From Candidatus Parvarchaeota archaeon (GTDB taxonomy: Archaea > Nanobdellota > Nanobdellia > WJKC01), in NCBI GenBank assembly GCA_017608505.1, contig JAFCFT010000011.1, forward strand, positions 1-34,054: a DNA stretch of 34,054 bases, written 5' to 3'. Shown here piece after piece: positions 19,955-28,564 of this stretch. A program made the position numbers and the translations under genes. The notes under the pieces were generated by a model, which searched no databases, was not told the origin of the DNA, and worked only from the letters and a program-made list of their open reading frames with translations. Every line of letters begins with the position of its first letter. Positions within the stretch are counted from its first letter, which is position 1.

Positions 19955-20548
19955 ATGGATATTAAAAACGCGCGTTTGCTCATACATTATGCTAGAAAAG
20001 CCATAGAATCTAAATTTAAAAATAAAAAGTATGTTCCAAAGAACGTTCCTTCTGCACTTAAAGAAAAGCGCGGTGTGTTTGTCACATTAGAAAAATATCC
20101 AAGCAATGCTCTTAGAGGATGCATAGGATACATAGAACCAATAAAGCCTTTGTATGAAGCAGTAATTGATGCTGCTAAAGAGGCAGCATTTGGAGACCCT
20201 AGATTTGAGCCTTTGCGAAAAGATGAGTTAAATAACGTTGTAATTGAAATCTCAATACTTACAGTGCCTAAAGAACTTAAAGGCAACCCAAAAGAGTTCC
20301 CAGAAAAAATAAAAATTGGGCGCGACGGGCTTATAGTTGAATATGGGTTGATTAAGGGGCTGTTGCTCCCGCAAGTTGCTGTTGAATGGGAAGTAGGCCC
20401 TCTTGAGTTTCTTGAAATGACTTGCGAAAAAGCAGGTTTGCCAAGAGGCTCGTGGATTGACCCAAGAGTCAAAGTTTATACATTTAGCGCAGAGTTATTT
20501 AAAGAAGAAGAGCCGAATGGAAGGGTCAAAAGGCACGCGCTTTCTTAA
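19955..20548 (+). CDS. AMMECR1 domain protein
   Basis: GVFVTLEKYPSNALRGCIGYIEP, LLLPQVAVEWEVGPLEFLEMTCEKAGL; ATG at 19955 is the likely start. Confidence 0.88.
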   Translation: MDIKNARLLIHYARKAIESKFKNKKYVPKNVPSALKEKRGVFVTLEKYPSNALRGCIGYIEPIKPLYEAVIDAAKEAAFGDPRFEPLRKDELNNVVIEISILTVPKELKGNPKEFPEKIKIGRDGLIVEYGLIKGLLLPQVAVEWEVGPLEFLEMTCEKAGLPRGSWIDPRVKVYTFSAELFKEEEPNGRVKRHALS

Positions 20549-21029
20549 ACCAGTAGTACCACAGCGCAAAAATCACAAGCATTAGGCCCTCGCGCCACAA
20601 TATTGTGTGCACAAATTCAACAATGCTTGGGATGCATAAAGCTACAAGGCAGATGCCAACTAGTCTTAAAATATTCACTGCGTAAATAACAGGAATTCCA
20701 AGCAAAGCGCGTCTTTTGCTTTTCCAAGAGCAAGGGCTTGCTACAACAAGAGCCAAGAACGCAAATATGGAACGCCAAGCAGTGCAGGCCTCTCCAATAA
20801 GAATTATTTGGCTGTTTAATTTTATGCCAGGAATTTCAGATTCTACAAGGGAGTGCTTAACTCCAAAAAGGCTCAAGAAAAAGCTTACTTGGTTTCTTTC
20901 AAGCGCTGTCAACGGATTTAGCAAAAATTCAAATGAAAGCAGTATGTGTAAAGGAATTGCCATTAAATTAAAAATTAAAAGAAATCTTAAAACTTGCCAC
21001 AGCCTTTGTTGGTCCAAATACACGTTCAT
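20526..21029 (-). CDS. exosortase/archaeosortase family membrane protein
   Basis: Multiple TM helices plus Cys/Arg/His triad context: GEACTAWRSIFAF, VNILRLVGI, EFVHTILWREG. Confidence 0.72.
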   Translation of the reverse strand: MNVYLDQQRLWQVLRFLLIFNLMAIPLHILLSFEFLLNPLTALERNQVSFFLSLFGVKHSLVESEIPGIKLNSQIILIGEACTAWRSIFAFLALVVASPCSWKSKRRALLGIPVIYAVNILRLVGICLVALCIPSIVEFVHTILWREGLMLVIFALWYYWFKKARAF

Positions 21030-21490
21030 TATTTATACTTTTTAATCCCTGTGTTTATATTCTTTGTGCGCTTTAAAATTAAGTCGCGTATAAGAGGCTC
21101 AAAAACGTCTTTGGCTTTTTTTAAGACTTTGCTAATTAAAGGTTCGTATTGTTTGTACGCATATACTGCTGCTGCCAATGCATCGCGCTCATGATGATTA
21201 TTGAATTTCACATTTAAATGAGAGACAAGCCTTTCTTTGTCAGCACGCTTTAAGTCAGCTTCAGGAGCTGTGAGAACTGCGTCAAATTTGCTTGCAACCA
21301 ATTGCACAAATTCAGGCGGCTTTTTAACGTCTGTTGCAATAATTAAAGGCTTTCCGCAAGATGCCAGCTTTTTTATGGCGCTTTTTAATCCGTATTTTTT
21401 AGAGCTTTTTAAAAATAAAAGATTGCCTTTCATATCCAGCACTGCTATGCCAGCAGTTATGCCAGGGTCAATGCCAACTATTGTATTCAA
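21029..21490 (-). CDS. DUF460-like predicted RNase H-fold nuclease
   Basis: VGIDPGITAGIAVLD and HHERDALAAAVYAYK. Confidence 0.7.
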   Translation of the reverse strand: MNTIVGIDPGITAGIAVLDMKGNLLFLKSSKKYGLKSAIKKLASCGKPLIIATDVKKPPEFVQLVASKFDAVLTAPEADLKRADKERLVSHLNVKFNNHHERDALAAAVYAYKQYEPLISKVLKKAKDVFEPLIRDLILKRTKNINTGIKKYK

Positions 21491-22149
21491 TTTTTATCAT
21501 ACTCCTTTGTTATCAATTCAATTATGCGCTTTGCAATCACAGGACCAACTTTCTCAACTTTTGTAAGTTCGTCTTCAGAAGCATTAAATATGTTGCGAAG
21601 CGTCTTAAAATGCCTTAACAAATTAATTGCTATCTGGGCCCCGACATTAGGAAATGATGCCATGATTGACTCCATAAAGTCTGCATCTGTCAAGCTTTTT
21701 TTGCGTGCAGTTAAAACAACAGGCCTTTTTAGTTCTGACTGCTCCCTCCTTGCATAAGCAATTACTAAAAGAGCAGTCTCCACACCATCATCAACAGTTA
21801 TGACTGGAATCCCAAAATCTGTTGTAACGCTTGCCAAAGCGCCTCTAACAGAATTTGGATGAAGTCTCGAAGCAAACAAAGAGCCCCCTTCAATTATCAT
21901 GACTGGCCGTTCATAATTATCTATCAGCTCCTCGCACTGCTTGAACAATCTGCCGTCAATTATGCTTGACTCAAAGTCTTTTAATGTCTTACGCTCAATA
22001 GCAACTCTGTCAGAAACAACAAAGTCTGCAACTTCTAAATGCTTTGCTTCAATTTTTACTCCGCGCTCATAAAGAGTTTTCACTGCCTTGCTTCTAAGTT
22101 CTCTTGTATCAACAATCACAGCAATTTCATTCTCATTTTTAAGAGGCAC
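21487..22149 (-). CDS. ERCC4/XPF-Hef-type nuclease with helix-hairpin-helix
   Basis: VAIERKTLKDFESSIIDGRLFKQ (ERKxxxD) and C-terminal HhH. Confidence 0.87.
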   Translation of the reverse strand: MPLKNENEIAVIVDTRELRSKAVKTLYERGVKIEAKHLEVADFVVSDRVAIERKTLKDFESSIIDGRLFKQCEELIDNYERPVMIIEGGSLFASRLHPNSVRGALASVTTDFGIPVITVDDGVETALLVIAYARREQSELKRPVVLTARKKSLTDADFMESIMASFPNVGAQIAINLLRHFKTLRNIFNASEDELTKVEKVGPVIAKRIIELITKEYDKN

Positions 22150-22172
22150 AAGATTTCCTTAAAAACTTGTCA

Positions 22173-23675
22173 TTAAAAAAATTTGCTTAATTTCTGCTGT
22201 GTAAGTTCTTCGCTGCTCAGCTCTTTTAAGGCGCGGCTCATTCTTTTTTCTTTATAATAGGAACTCCAATAATATTTTTCATCAATTGTGCCCTTTGTTA
22301 TCAGAACATACACTTTTCCTGTTTTTGCCCTTCCAACCCTTCCCTTTCTTTGAACGCTTCGAAGCGCGCTTGGAACTGGCTCAAAAAAAACCGCTTGATC
22401 AATTCTTGGAATGTCAAGACCTTCTTCTGAAATTGAAGTCGCAACAAGCGTCTTAAATTCGCCAGCTCTAAATTTGTCAAGAACTTCCAATTGCTTTTTT
22501 TGCGACATTCCTGTGGCTCCGCGCTGGCCAACAAATAAGTGGGTGCTTATGTCCTCACTTTTAAGCAAATCAACTATCCGTTCAGCAGTCGCCCTGTACT
22601 GCGTAAATACAAGCGATGTTGCATCAGGATTTAACTTGATTATTTTTATTAACTCATTAAATTTTGGATGCTCTTTACTAGTCTTAAATGCTATGTCCAT
22701 TGCCTGCCTAAAGTCAGGGTCATTCATAAGAGCTTTTGCAGCTTTTGTTTTCTGCCTTTTTAGCCCTTCAAAATACTTTGTAAGCGGAGCCACTCCTTGG
22801 GTTTGAAGCAATTCCAATGCGTGCATGACTTTGATAACTCTTGCAGTGCCACTCATTACGCTGTACATGCTTACATCCCCTTTTTCTTGCAATTGCCTTA
22901 CTGCCTGTCCTTGAATCATTAAAATGTCTCTTTTTGAAACCCTTGCAACGTCATGCGTGTTTATGGCGCCCAGTTCTTTTAATGATTTAAGACTAGTGCT
23001 TAAAGATTTGTTCAACAATCTTAGAATCTCATTTAGTTCGTCTGGCAACTCGAGATATACTTTATTAATTAATTTTTTCTTAACATAAGGCTTGACATCC
23101 GGACTATTTTCGCTTTTGTGCAGAACTTGGGCTATTGAAAGATTTTCACAAATTTCCACTATTTTCTCTTTGCTGCTTCCAGGACTTGCAGTAATGCCTA
23201 AAATCCTTGGGTTTTTAGAATTTTTCAAATAAGCTTTTGCAATAAAGCAGTATGCATATCCTCCAACTGCTTTGTGGCACTCGTCAAAAACAATTAAAGA
23301 ATACTTGCTTAAATCAATCCTGCGAGTTATAATATCATTTTCCACAGTTTGCGGCGTTGCAAAGATAATATTCTTATTCATATATTCCTTTTCTCTTTCT
23401 TCTGGCTTAACTGCGCCTGTAAGCAGAGCGCATTCATCCTCGCGTATTGTTGAGTTCTCAACAAATGACTTTAAATGCTGGGCTGCAAGCGGTTTTGTTG
23501 GCGCAAGAATTAAGATTTTTGACTCTGGATACGTGTTTAATCTGTGAATTGCAAGCATTAACGCAATTAAGGTCTTTCCAAGGCCTGTTGGCAAAACAAT
23601 TAGCGAGTTCTTGTTAACTGCGTCTGCAAACAATTTCTCTTGATACAATCGCGGAGTGATTTTAAGTTTATACAT
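22173..23675 (-). CDS. Hef-like DEAD/DEAH helicase
   Basis: LPTGLGKTLIAL, VFDECHKA, GITASPGS, VATSISEEGLDIP, QRKGRVGR. Confidence 0.9.
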   Translation of the reverse strand: MYKLKITPRLYQEKLFADAVNKNSLIVLPTGLGKTLIALMLAIHRLNTYPESKILILAPTKPLAAQHLKSFVENSTIREDECALLTGAVKPEEREKEYMNKNIIFATPQTVENDIITRRIDLSKYSLIVFDECHKAVGGYAYCFIAKAYLKNSKNPRILGITASPGSSKEKIVEICENLSIAQVLHKSENSPDVKPYVKKKLINKVYLELPDELNEILRLLNKSLSTSLKSLKELGAINTHDVARVSKRDILMIQGQAVRQLQEKGDVSMYSVMSGTARVIKVMHALELLQTQGVAPLTKYFEGLKRQKTKAAKALMNDPDFRQAMDIAFKTSKEHPKFNELIKIIKLNPDATSLVFTQYRATAERIVDLLKSEDISTHLFVGQRGATGMSQKKQLEVLDKFRAGEFKTLVATSISEEGLDIPRIDQAVFFEPVPSALRSVQRKGRVGRAKTGKVYVLITKGTIDEKYYWSSYYKEKRMSRALKELSSEELTQQKLSKFF

Positions 23676-23732
23676 ATTAAAAAATTAAGTAAGTGCAAAT
23701 ATTTAAAAAGGATTTTTGTTCTATAAGGCTTC

Positions 23733-24641
23733 ATGATTGTAAAAGACTGTCATACGCATTCCGGAGGTTTTAATTATAAGGAAGACAAAATCTATGCATT
23801 TAGTTCTATCACGGGCTACCAGTATAAAATGAAAGCTCTTAGAGAAATCGGCATCCATATAGAATCAGCAGTTACATTTTCGCAACCAAGCCCTTATCCG
23901 TTTTTAACAAAAAAACCGTGGTACAATATTGTAGATTACTCCAAAAAGAATGATGAAATTGGAAAAAAATGCCTCCCGCTTGAAAATATGCTATTCGCGT
24001 GTTTTGTGGACCCAAGGCTTGCCAAAGCTCCAGAAGAAATCTCGCGTTGCGTTAAGAAATATGATGCGCAAGCAATTAAAATACATTTAAGCGCTGCAAC
24101 AGTTAATGCAGAAATTTTAGAATACAACGGCATTGTAAAAACTGCTGAAGAGTACGACCTTCCATTAATAGTGCACATGAATCCGGAAGATTCCAAAGGG
24201 ATTAAACAAATTGCAGAAAAAAATATGGATGTAAAATTTATAATAGCGCATATAGCGTATCTTCAAACAGATTTTTTTAATTTAGTAAAGAAGTTTGATA
24301 ACGTATTTTTTGATACAAGCGCATTTGTGCATGAAAATTTCAAATATTCCATGGTTGCAAGCATAGTAACAAACAAAGATTTTAATTCTGAGTTTGCTGA
24401 ATGTCTTAATCCAAAACTTGGAGAAAAAGACAAAATAAATCTAAAAGAAATAAAGATAGACTATAATAAAATGATTGAGCTTGTTGTGGAGATGGCAGGC
24501 TCTAATAACTTTTTATTTGGGTCTGATGAAGGATGGAGCCCTCTTGAAGAACAAATAAGAATTATTAACGAATCCAACATTTCATCAAGCGACAAAGAGA
24601 ACATCTTTTACAAGAATTTTAACAAGATTTTTAATAAATGA
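23733..24641 (+). CDS. amidohydrolase / TIM-barrel metal-dependent hydrolase
   Basis: DCHTHSGG, QAIKIHLSA, LIVHMNPED, FIIAHIAY, FLFGSDEGW. Confidence 0.8.
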   Translation: MIVKDCHTHSGGFNYKEDKIYAFSSITGYQYKMKALREIGIHIESAVTFSQPSPYPFLTKKPWYNIVDYSKKNDEIGKKCLPLENMLFACFVDPRLAKAPEEISRCVKKYDAQAIKIHLSAATVNAEILEYNGIVKTAEEYDLPLIVHMNPEDSKGIKQIAEKNMDVKFIIAHIAYLQTDFFNLVKKFDNVFFDTSAFVHENFKYSMVASIVTNKDFNSEFAECLNPKLGEKDKINLKEIKIDYNKMIELVVEMAGSNNFLFGSDEGWSPLEEQIRIINESNISSSDKENIFYKNFNKIFNK

Positions 24642-24736
24642 GGGGAGAGGGATTCGAACCCTCGTAGGCACTTAGCCACATGGTTCCCCAGTGGTGCTCT
24701 TGAGCCATGCCCGTTTGACCACTCCGGAATCCCCTC
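24639..24736 (-). tRNA. tRNA-Leu (CAA) with a 14-nt intron at 37/38 (24685..24698)
   Basis: GAGGGGA/TCCCCTC acceptor, GAGGG TTCGAAT CCCTC T-arm, long variable arm, CATGG-CTCAAG[AGCACCACTGGGGA]A-CCATG. Confidence 0.88.
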
Positions 24737-24771
24737 GTTAAAAATAAGTAAGCAAGCAGATTAATAAGCTT

Positions 24772-25161
24772 TTACATTCTCTCAAGTTCGTCTCTTATTT
24801 GAGCAAGCCCAAGTTTTAGAGATTTTATGTCAACTTTCTTTTTTGCAGTTTTTTTAGCAGTCTTTTTTACTTTCTTGACTTTTTTTGCCTTTTTCTTTAC
24901 TACTTTCTTTACTTGCGGTTTTTTCTCAGGAACTTCTAATTCTCCTGCCCTTGGCATAAGCTTCTTAAAATTATTGATTTCTGCTATTAATTGCTCTATG
25001 GCTGTCAATGCATTAGTTGCTTCTGTTATCTTGTCGCTTTTTATTTCTAATAAGTCTTCTTTATTTTCTCTGTATCTCCTTAAAAGGTATTTCATCCTTT
25101 CTTGCTGCTTTAATGCCAAATCATGATAAAGGAACTCAACAAAATAACTGCTTTTAGCCAT
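24772..25161 (-). CDS. coiled-coil protein with Lys-rich (KKxxKK) segment
   Basis: VKKVVKKKAKKVKKVKKTAKKTAKKKVD. Confidence 0.6.
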   Translation of the reverse strand: MAKSSYFVEFLYHDLALKQQERMKYLLRRYRENKEDLLEIKSDKITEATNALTAIEQLIAEINNFKKLMPRAGELEVPEKKPQVKKVVKKKAKKVKKVKKTAKKTAKKKVDIKSLKLGLAQIRDELERM

Positions 25162-25238
25162 TAATTATTTGAAAGGTGCGCGAGCATAAAAAAGTTACTG
25201 AAGAAAAGTTTATAAAGGCCTATTTTAGACTCTCATCC

Positions 25239-25801
25239 ATGAACAACAAAAAAATAAGGATAATAAGTGTGAAACCGGATAAGCGCCCTATTACAATAAA
25301 AAGGCGTCGAGATCAAAGATTAAAGAGATTAAAGTACTTAAGGATGGGGCTTATGAGTCCACTGCCCTCGAGGACATAATCTATAAGCAGGAAGGGTTTC
25401 AATGCGTTCCAAGCTCTTTTGTGAACGGACTTATTGCACTAAAGGATAACCACATCATAAGAGAAACAAAAAACCCGTATGAGATTAAAGAAAGAATGGC
25501 GCGTCTTGTGCAAGAGATTTACAAGGCAGTTGAAATTCAATCACCAGAACGCGTGCTCCCTGATCTAGTAACATGGTTCATTAAGAAGATAAGTGAATTA
25601 AAAGAGTATAAAGCAGAGAGATTATCTAACTACATGAGAGACAATACGTTTGAAGACTTAAAAGACATGCTAAATTCAAGAAAGGGTTTTATCACCTGCT
25701 TATCTGATAGGATTAGAGGCCACCAAGTATGCGTATACAAGTTCGAAGACGGTAAATTCTATTTTAAAGACTCATTAGAGCACATTATCTATTCTAATTA
25801 A
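25239..25801 (+). pseudogene. putative frameshifted gene: MNNKKIRIISVKPDKRPITIK / KASRSKIKEIKVLKDGAYES...HIIYSN
   Basis: Two reading frames join near the aaaaagg run at about 25300; the second frame is open from 25283 without an ATG and runs into ORF 25421..25801. Confidence 0.5.
25310..25341 (+). repeat. direct repeat copy 1 (agatcaaagattaaagagattaaagtacttaa)
   Basis: 31 of 32 nt identical to 25879..25910. Confidence 0.85.
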
Positions 25802-25878
25802 GAAAAAATATATAAAAAACTATCCATTACTAGACACTTCTTACATAATTCTACAAAGCAATCTACAAAGCACCGTCT

Positions 25879-25910
25879 AGATCAAAGATTAAAGAGATTA
25901 AAGTAGTTAA
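25879..25910 (+). repeat. direct repeat copy 2
   Basis: agatcaaagattaaagagattaaagtagttaa. Confidence 0.85.
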
Positions 25911-25926
25911 TAAAAAGAAGAAGTAA

Positions 25927-25961
25927 TGGGCTCGAGGGGAAAAAGCACCCCTGATCTCCAC
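25927..25961 (-). pseudogene. truncated copy of the tRNA-Val(CAC) 3' half
   Basis: tgggctcgaggggaaaaagcacccctgatctccac versus tRNA tgggctcgaggggaatcgcacccctgatctccac. Confidence 0.85.
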
Positions 25962-26006
25962 GAACCCTTTCTTAAAAAGAAAGCGTTCACGGAAAGAATT
26001 AAAGAA

Positions 26007-26078
26007 TGGGCTCGAGGGGAATCGCACCCCTGATCTCCACCGTGTGAGGGTGGCGTCATACTACTAGACCACGAGCCC
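26007..26078 (-). tRNA. tRNA-Val (CAC)
   Basis: GGGCTCG/CGAGCCC acceptor, CCACC-CTCACAC-GGTGG anticodon arm, AGGGG-TGCGATT-CCCCT T-arm. Confidence 0.9.
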
Positions 26079-26182
26079 GTGAAGTATAATTGTAATCTAG
26101 AGAGGAATTATTTAAAAGATTACCGGACAAAGGACGCATACTCTCTTTTGCCTTTTAAATGCAAAAGTTCTTTTCTAAAATC

Positions 26183-26326
26183 ATGAAAGGTTTTGTTAGT
26201 TATTTGGAATTGATGAAGGACTTGGAGCAAAAAAGAATCGAACAAAATCTTGTGCGAGAGTGGTACAAAAGAAGAATCGAACTTGCATTCAAGCAAATAA
26301 AAGTCCCAAAACTAAAAAATAATTGA
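26183..26326 (+). CDS. small ORF (47 aa)
   Basis: MKGFVSYLELMKDLEQKRIEQNLVREWYKRRIELAFKQIKVPKLKNN; ORF support only. Confidence 0.3.
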   Translation: MKGFVSYLELMKDLEQKRIEQNLVREWYKRRIELAFKQIKVPKLKNN

Positions 26327-26356
26327 TTTCTTTTATTTTTAATTCTTAAATTTTTA

Positions 26357-26430
26357 TGGGCCGGAGCGGATTCGAACCGCTGACCTCTGCCTCGTAAGGG
26401 CAGCGTCATAACCAACTAGACCACCGGCCC
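26357..26430 (-). tRNA. tRNA-Val (TAC)
   Basis: GGGCCGG/CCGGCCC acceptor, CTGCC-CTTACGA-GGCAG, AGCGG-TTCGAAT-CCGCT. Confidence 0.93.
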
Positions 26431-26526
26431 AATGAGAAAATAACACTTGCTTATCATTTTTAAAAATTTAGTTTTGTTAAAATTTAGGGAAAAGAAAGCG
26501 AAAGCGGGGTTTTTTGGGGAAAAGAA

Positions 26527-26552
26527 AATTTTTTTCTATATAGAAAAAAATT
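26527..26552. repeat. 26-nt perfect palindrome
   Basis: aatttttttctatatagaaaaaaatt equals its own reverse complement. Confidence 0.9.
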
Positions 26553-26613
26553 AACAAAAACCGCCACCCCACCCACAAAAACCTTTTATAATTTTTAAAA
26601 TTGCTATTTAATT

Positions 26614-26892
26614 ATGTCTTTAGACTCGTTGCTTAAAAAAATAGGCAACGTCAAACGGACAAAAAGATATTACAACACGTTGCTTGACTGCTGCAAAATA
26701 ATTGAAAAATATATGTACCCTCTCTCAAAGAAATTTCCAGAACTTAAAAATATCTATAAAGCAATAATAAATACCAAACATCACCACCTGCCCTTTGAAG
26801 AAACACTAACTAGTTGGAGCAGAAAATTAAGCGAGTATTTAACATACATAAAAAACAATGAAGCAGAACTAAAGCCACCAACAATATTTTAA
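26614..26892 (+). CDS. hypothetical protein
   Basis: 92-aa ORF immediately upstream of tRNA-Gly. Confidence 0.5.
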   Translation: MSLDSLLKKIGNVKRTKRYYNTLLDCCKIIEKYMYPLSKKFPELKNIYKAIINTKHHHLPFEETLTSWSRKLSEYLTYIKNNEAELKPPTIF

Positions 26893-26893
26893 T

Positions 26894-26964
26894 GCGGCTG
26901 TAGTCTAGTGGTAGGACTCTGGCTTCCCAGGCCAGCAACCCGGGTTCAAATCCCGGCAGCCGCA
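26894..26964 (+). tRNA. tRNA-Gly (CCC)
   Basis: GCGGCTG/CAGCCGC acceptor, CTGGC-TTCCCAG-GCCAG, CCGGG-TTCAAAT-CCCGG. Confidence 0.94.
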
Positions 26965-27486
26965 CTACCTCTCGCATCTTAAATAATATCCTATATCTAT
27001 AATGCGCCTAATCACTGTTGTCTTGCCTTTTCCAAGCAACGTTTCTCTTGAAAATCCAAGGCCCAAAAATTCCCCTTGTTCATTTAGCACTAAAATTATT
27101 CCTTTTTGCTTTACTTCGCCTTCGACTTTTAATACAGAATCGCTGATTATGTCTCTTCCGTATAAGAACAACTGCTCGCCCTTTGGCTTTATATACGCTT
27201 TTGGCAGATCTAAATTCGCAGCCTTATAAGCAAATTGCAAATTAAGGCGCGCTGTTTTCAAGTCTTTAGTATCGCATACAGACTCGCCTAAAAATAACGG
27301 CTGAATTCCCTTTTTCTTGATTTGTTCAAAAACTTTGTACAATTCTTTGCTTACTGCACATATCTCCATTGGCATTGAAGAATTAATTAAAGTTTTGTCC
27401 CCTTTCAGCAACTCGTACGCATGTTCGCCCAAGTCGCGCTTAAGCAAACCCAATACCTTATCTTTATCTATCAGTTTCCAACCCAT
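26965..27486 (-). CDS. NIP7-like PUA domain protein
   Basis: C-terminal PUA-like GLGFSRETLLGKGKTTVIRRIIDIGYYLR; next to the NSUN gene. Confidence 0.7.
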   Translation of the reverse strand: MGWKLIDKDKVLGLLKRDLGEHAYELLKGDKTLINSSMPMEICAVSKELYKVFEQIKKKGIQPLFLGESVCDTKDLKTARLNLQFAYKAANLDLPKAYIKPKGEQLFLYGRDIISDSVLKVEGEVKQKGIILVLNEQGEFLGLGFSRETLLGKGKTTVIRRIIDIGYYLRCER

Positions 27487-28328
27487 TATACTTTCACCAT
27501 TTTTGCTATAAAAAATCCTTGCGTATCAGTTAAGCAAGGATAAAATCTCCTAGCGCTTTCTAAACCTTCTAATCCAGGAAGGCCTGCTTTAACACTTAAT
27601 TCTTGAAGTTTCATTCCTTGATTTAAGGCGTGTTTTACAATTTCCTCATTTTCTTGAAGCGTGACTGTGCATGTAGAGTAAACAAGCGTGCCTTTAGATT
27701 TCAAAACTTTAATAGCTGTTTCTATCAAGCCTATCTGCAGTTTTCTTAAGCGCTTTACTGGAATTGTTTTGTTTTTAAGTTCAGGATTTTTGTATAAAGT
27801 TCCAAGCGCACTGCATGGAGCATCAAGCAGGATTTTATCAAATTCTAAATCAAGTTCTTTTATTTTTCTAGCATCAATATTTAGCCCAATTATGTTCTCA
27901 CAACCCATTCTTTGAGCATTGTATTTCACAGACAAAAGTCTTTTTTTATTTGTGTCGCACGCAACGACAACGCCTTTGTTTTTCATTAACTCGCATATAT
28001 GCGTCGTCTTTGCTCCAGGTCCTGCTGCCATGTCAAGCACATGTTCGTGCGCTTTAGGCTTTAATTCGCTTACTGCAAGCATTGAAGCTGCATCTTGCAA
28101 CATATAATATCCTAATAAATATTCTGTCGTTGCCCCTATAGAAAAAGGCTGTTCGTTCACTATTAATGCTTGCTCATGCAAAGGATGTTCACTTAAAACA
28201 AAACCTTTTCTTTCAAGCTTTTTTACAAGCTCGTCTTTTGTAATTTTTAATGTGTTAACTCTAATTGTAACTGGTGGTTTTTTACTTAAGCCTTTCAAGT
28301 GCTCGCGTGGCACGCCATGAATTATCAT
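27486..28328 (-). CDS. NSUN/RsmB-type RNA m5C methyltransferase
   Basis: VLDMAAGPGAKTTHI, LLDAPCSALGT, LVYSTCTV. Confidence 0.9.
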   Translation of the reverse strand: MIIHGVPREHLKGLSKKPPVTIRVNTLKITKDELVKKLERKGFVLSEHPLHEQALIVNEQPFSIGATTEYLLGYYMLQDAASMLAVSELKPKAHEHVLDMAAGPGAKTTHICELMKNKGVVVACDTNKKRLLSVKYNAQRMGCENIIGLNIDARKIKELDLEFDKILLDAPCSALGTLYKNPELKNKTIPVKRLRKLQIGLIETAIKVLKSKGTLVYSTCTVTLQENEEIVKHALNQGMKLQELSVKAGLPGLEGLESARRFYPCLTDTQGFFIAKMVKV

Positions 28329-28340
28329 ACTTTAAAATAG

Positions 28341-28369
28341 TCCAGTAAACTTTAAAAACAGTTCCAAAC
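28341..28369 (+). repeat. 29-nt direct repeat copy 1
   Basis: tccagtaaactttaaaaacagttccaaac. Confidence 0.95.
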
Positions 28370-28410
28370 CCAAGGGAGGGAGTACCCCTCCCTACGGACT
28401 AACCACCCCA

Positions 28411-28439
28411 TCCAGTAAACTTTAAAAACAGTTCCAAAC
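28411..28439 (+). promoter_or_regulatory. 29-nt direct repeat copy 2, likely tRNA-Ser promoter (TATA-like tttaaaaa)
   Basis: Identical to 28341..28369; TATA-like box about 30 nt upstream of tRNA-Ser. Confidence 0.55.
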
Positions 28440-28454
28440 TACTAATCCATTAGT

Positions 28455-28537
28455 GCTGGGGTCGCCTAGCCTGGTAGGGCGCTAGCCTGCTAAGCTAGTG
28501 TGCTTTGCACGCGAGGGTTCAAATCCCTCCCCCAGCG
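28455..28537 (+). tRNA. tRNA-Ser (GCT)
   Basis: GCTGGGG/CCCCAGC acceptor, CTAGC-CTGCTAA-GCTAG, long variable arm, GAGGG-TTCAAAT-CCCTC. Confidence 0.94.
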
Positions 28538-28564
28538 CTAATAAAAACTGATAAGTGCCATAAT

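Noticed and set aside
26200-26415. 71-aa minus-strand ORF
   Set aside because: Its N-terminal part is antisense or internal to tRNA-Val(TAC).
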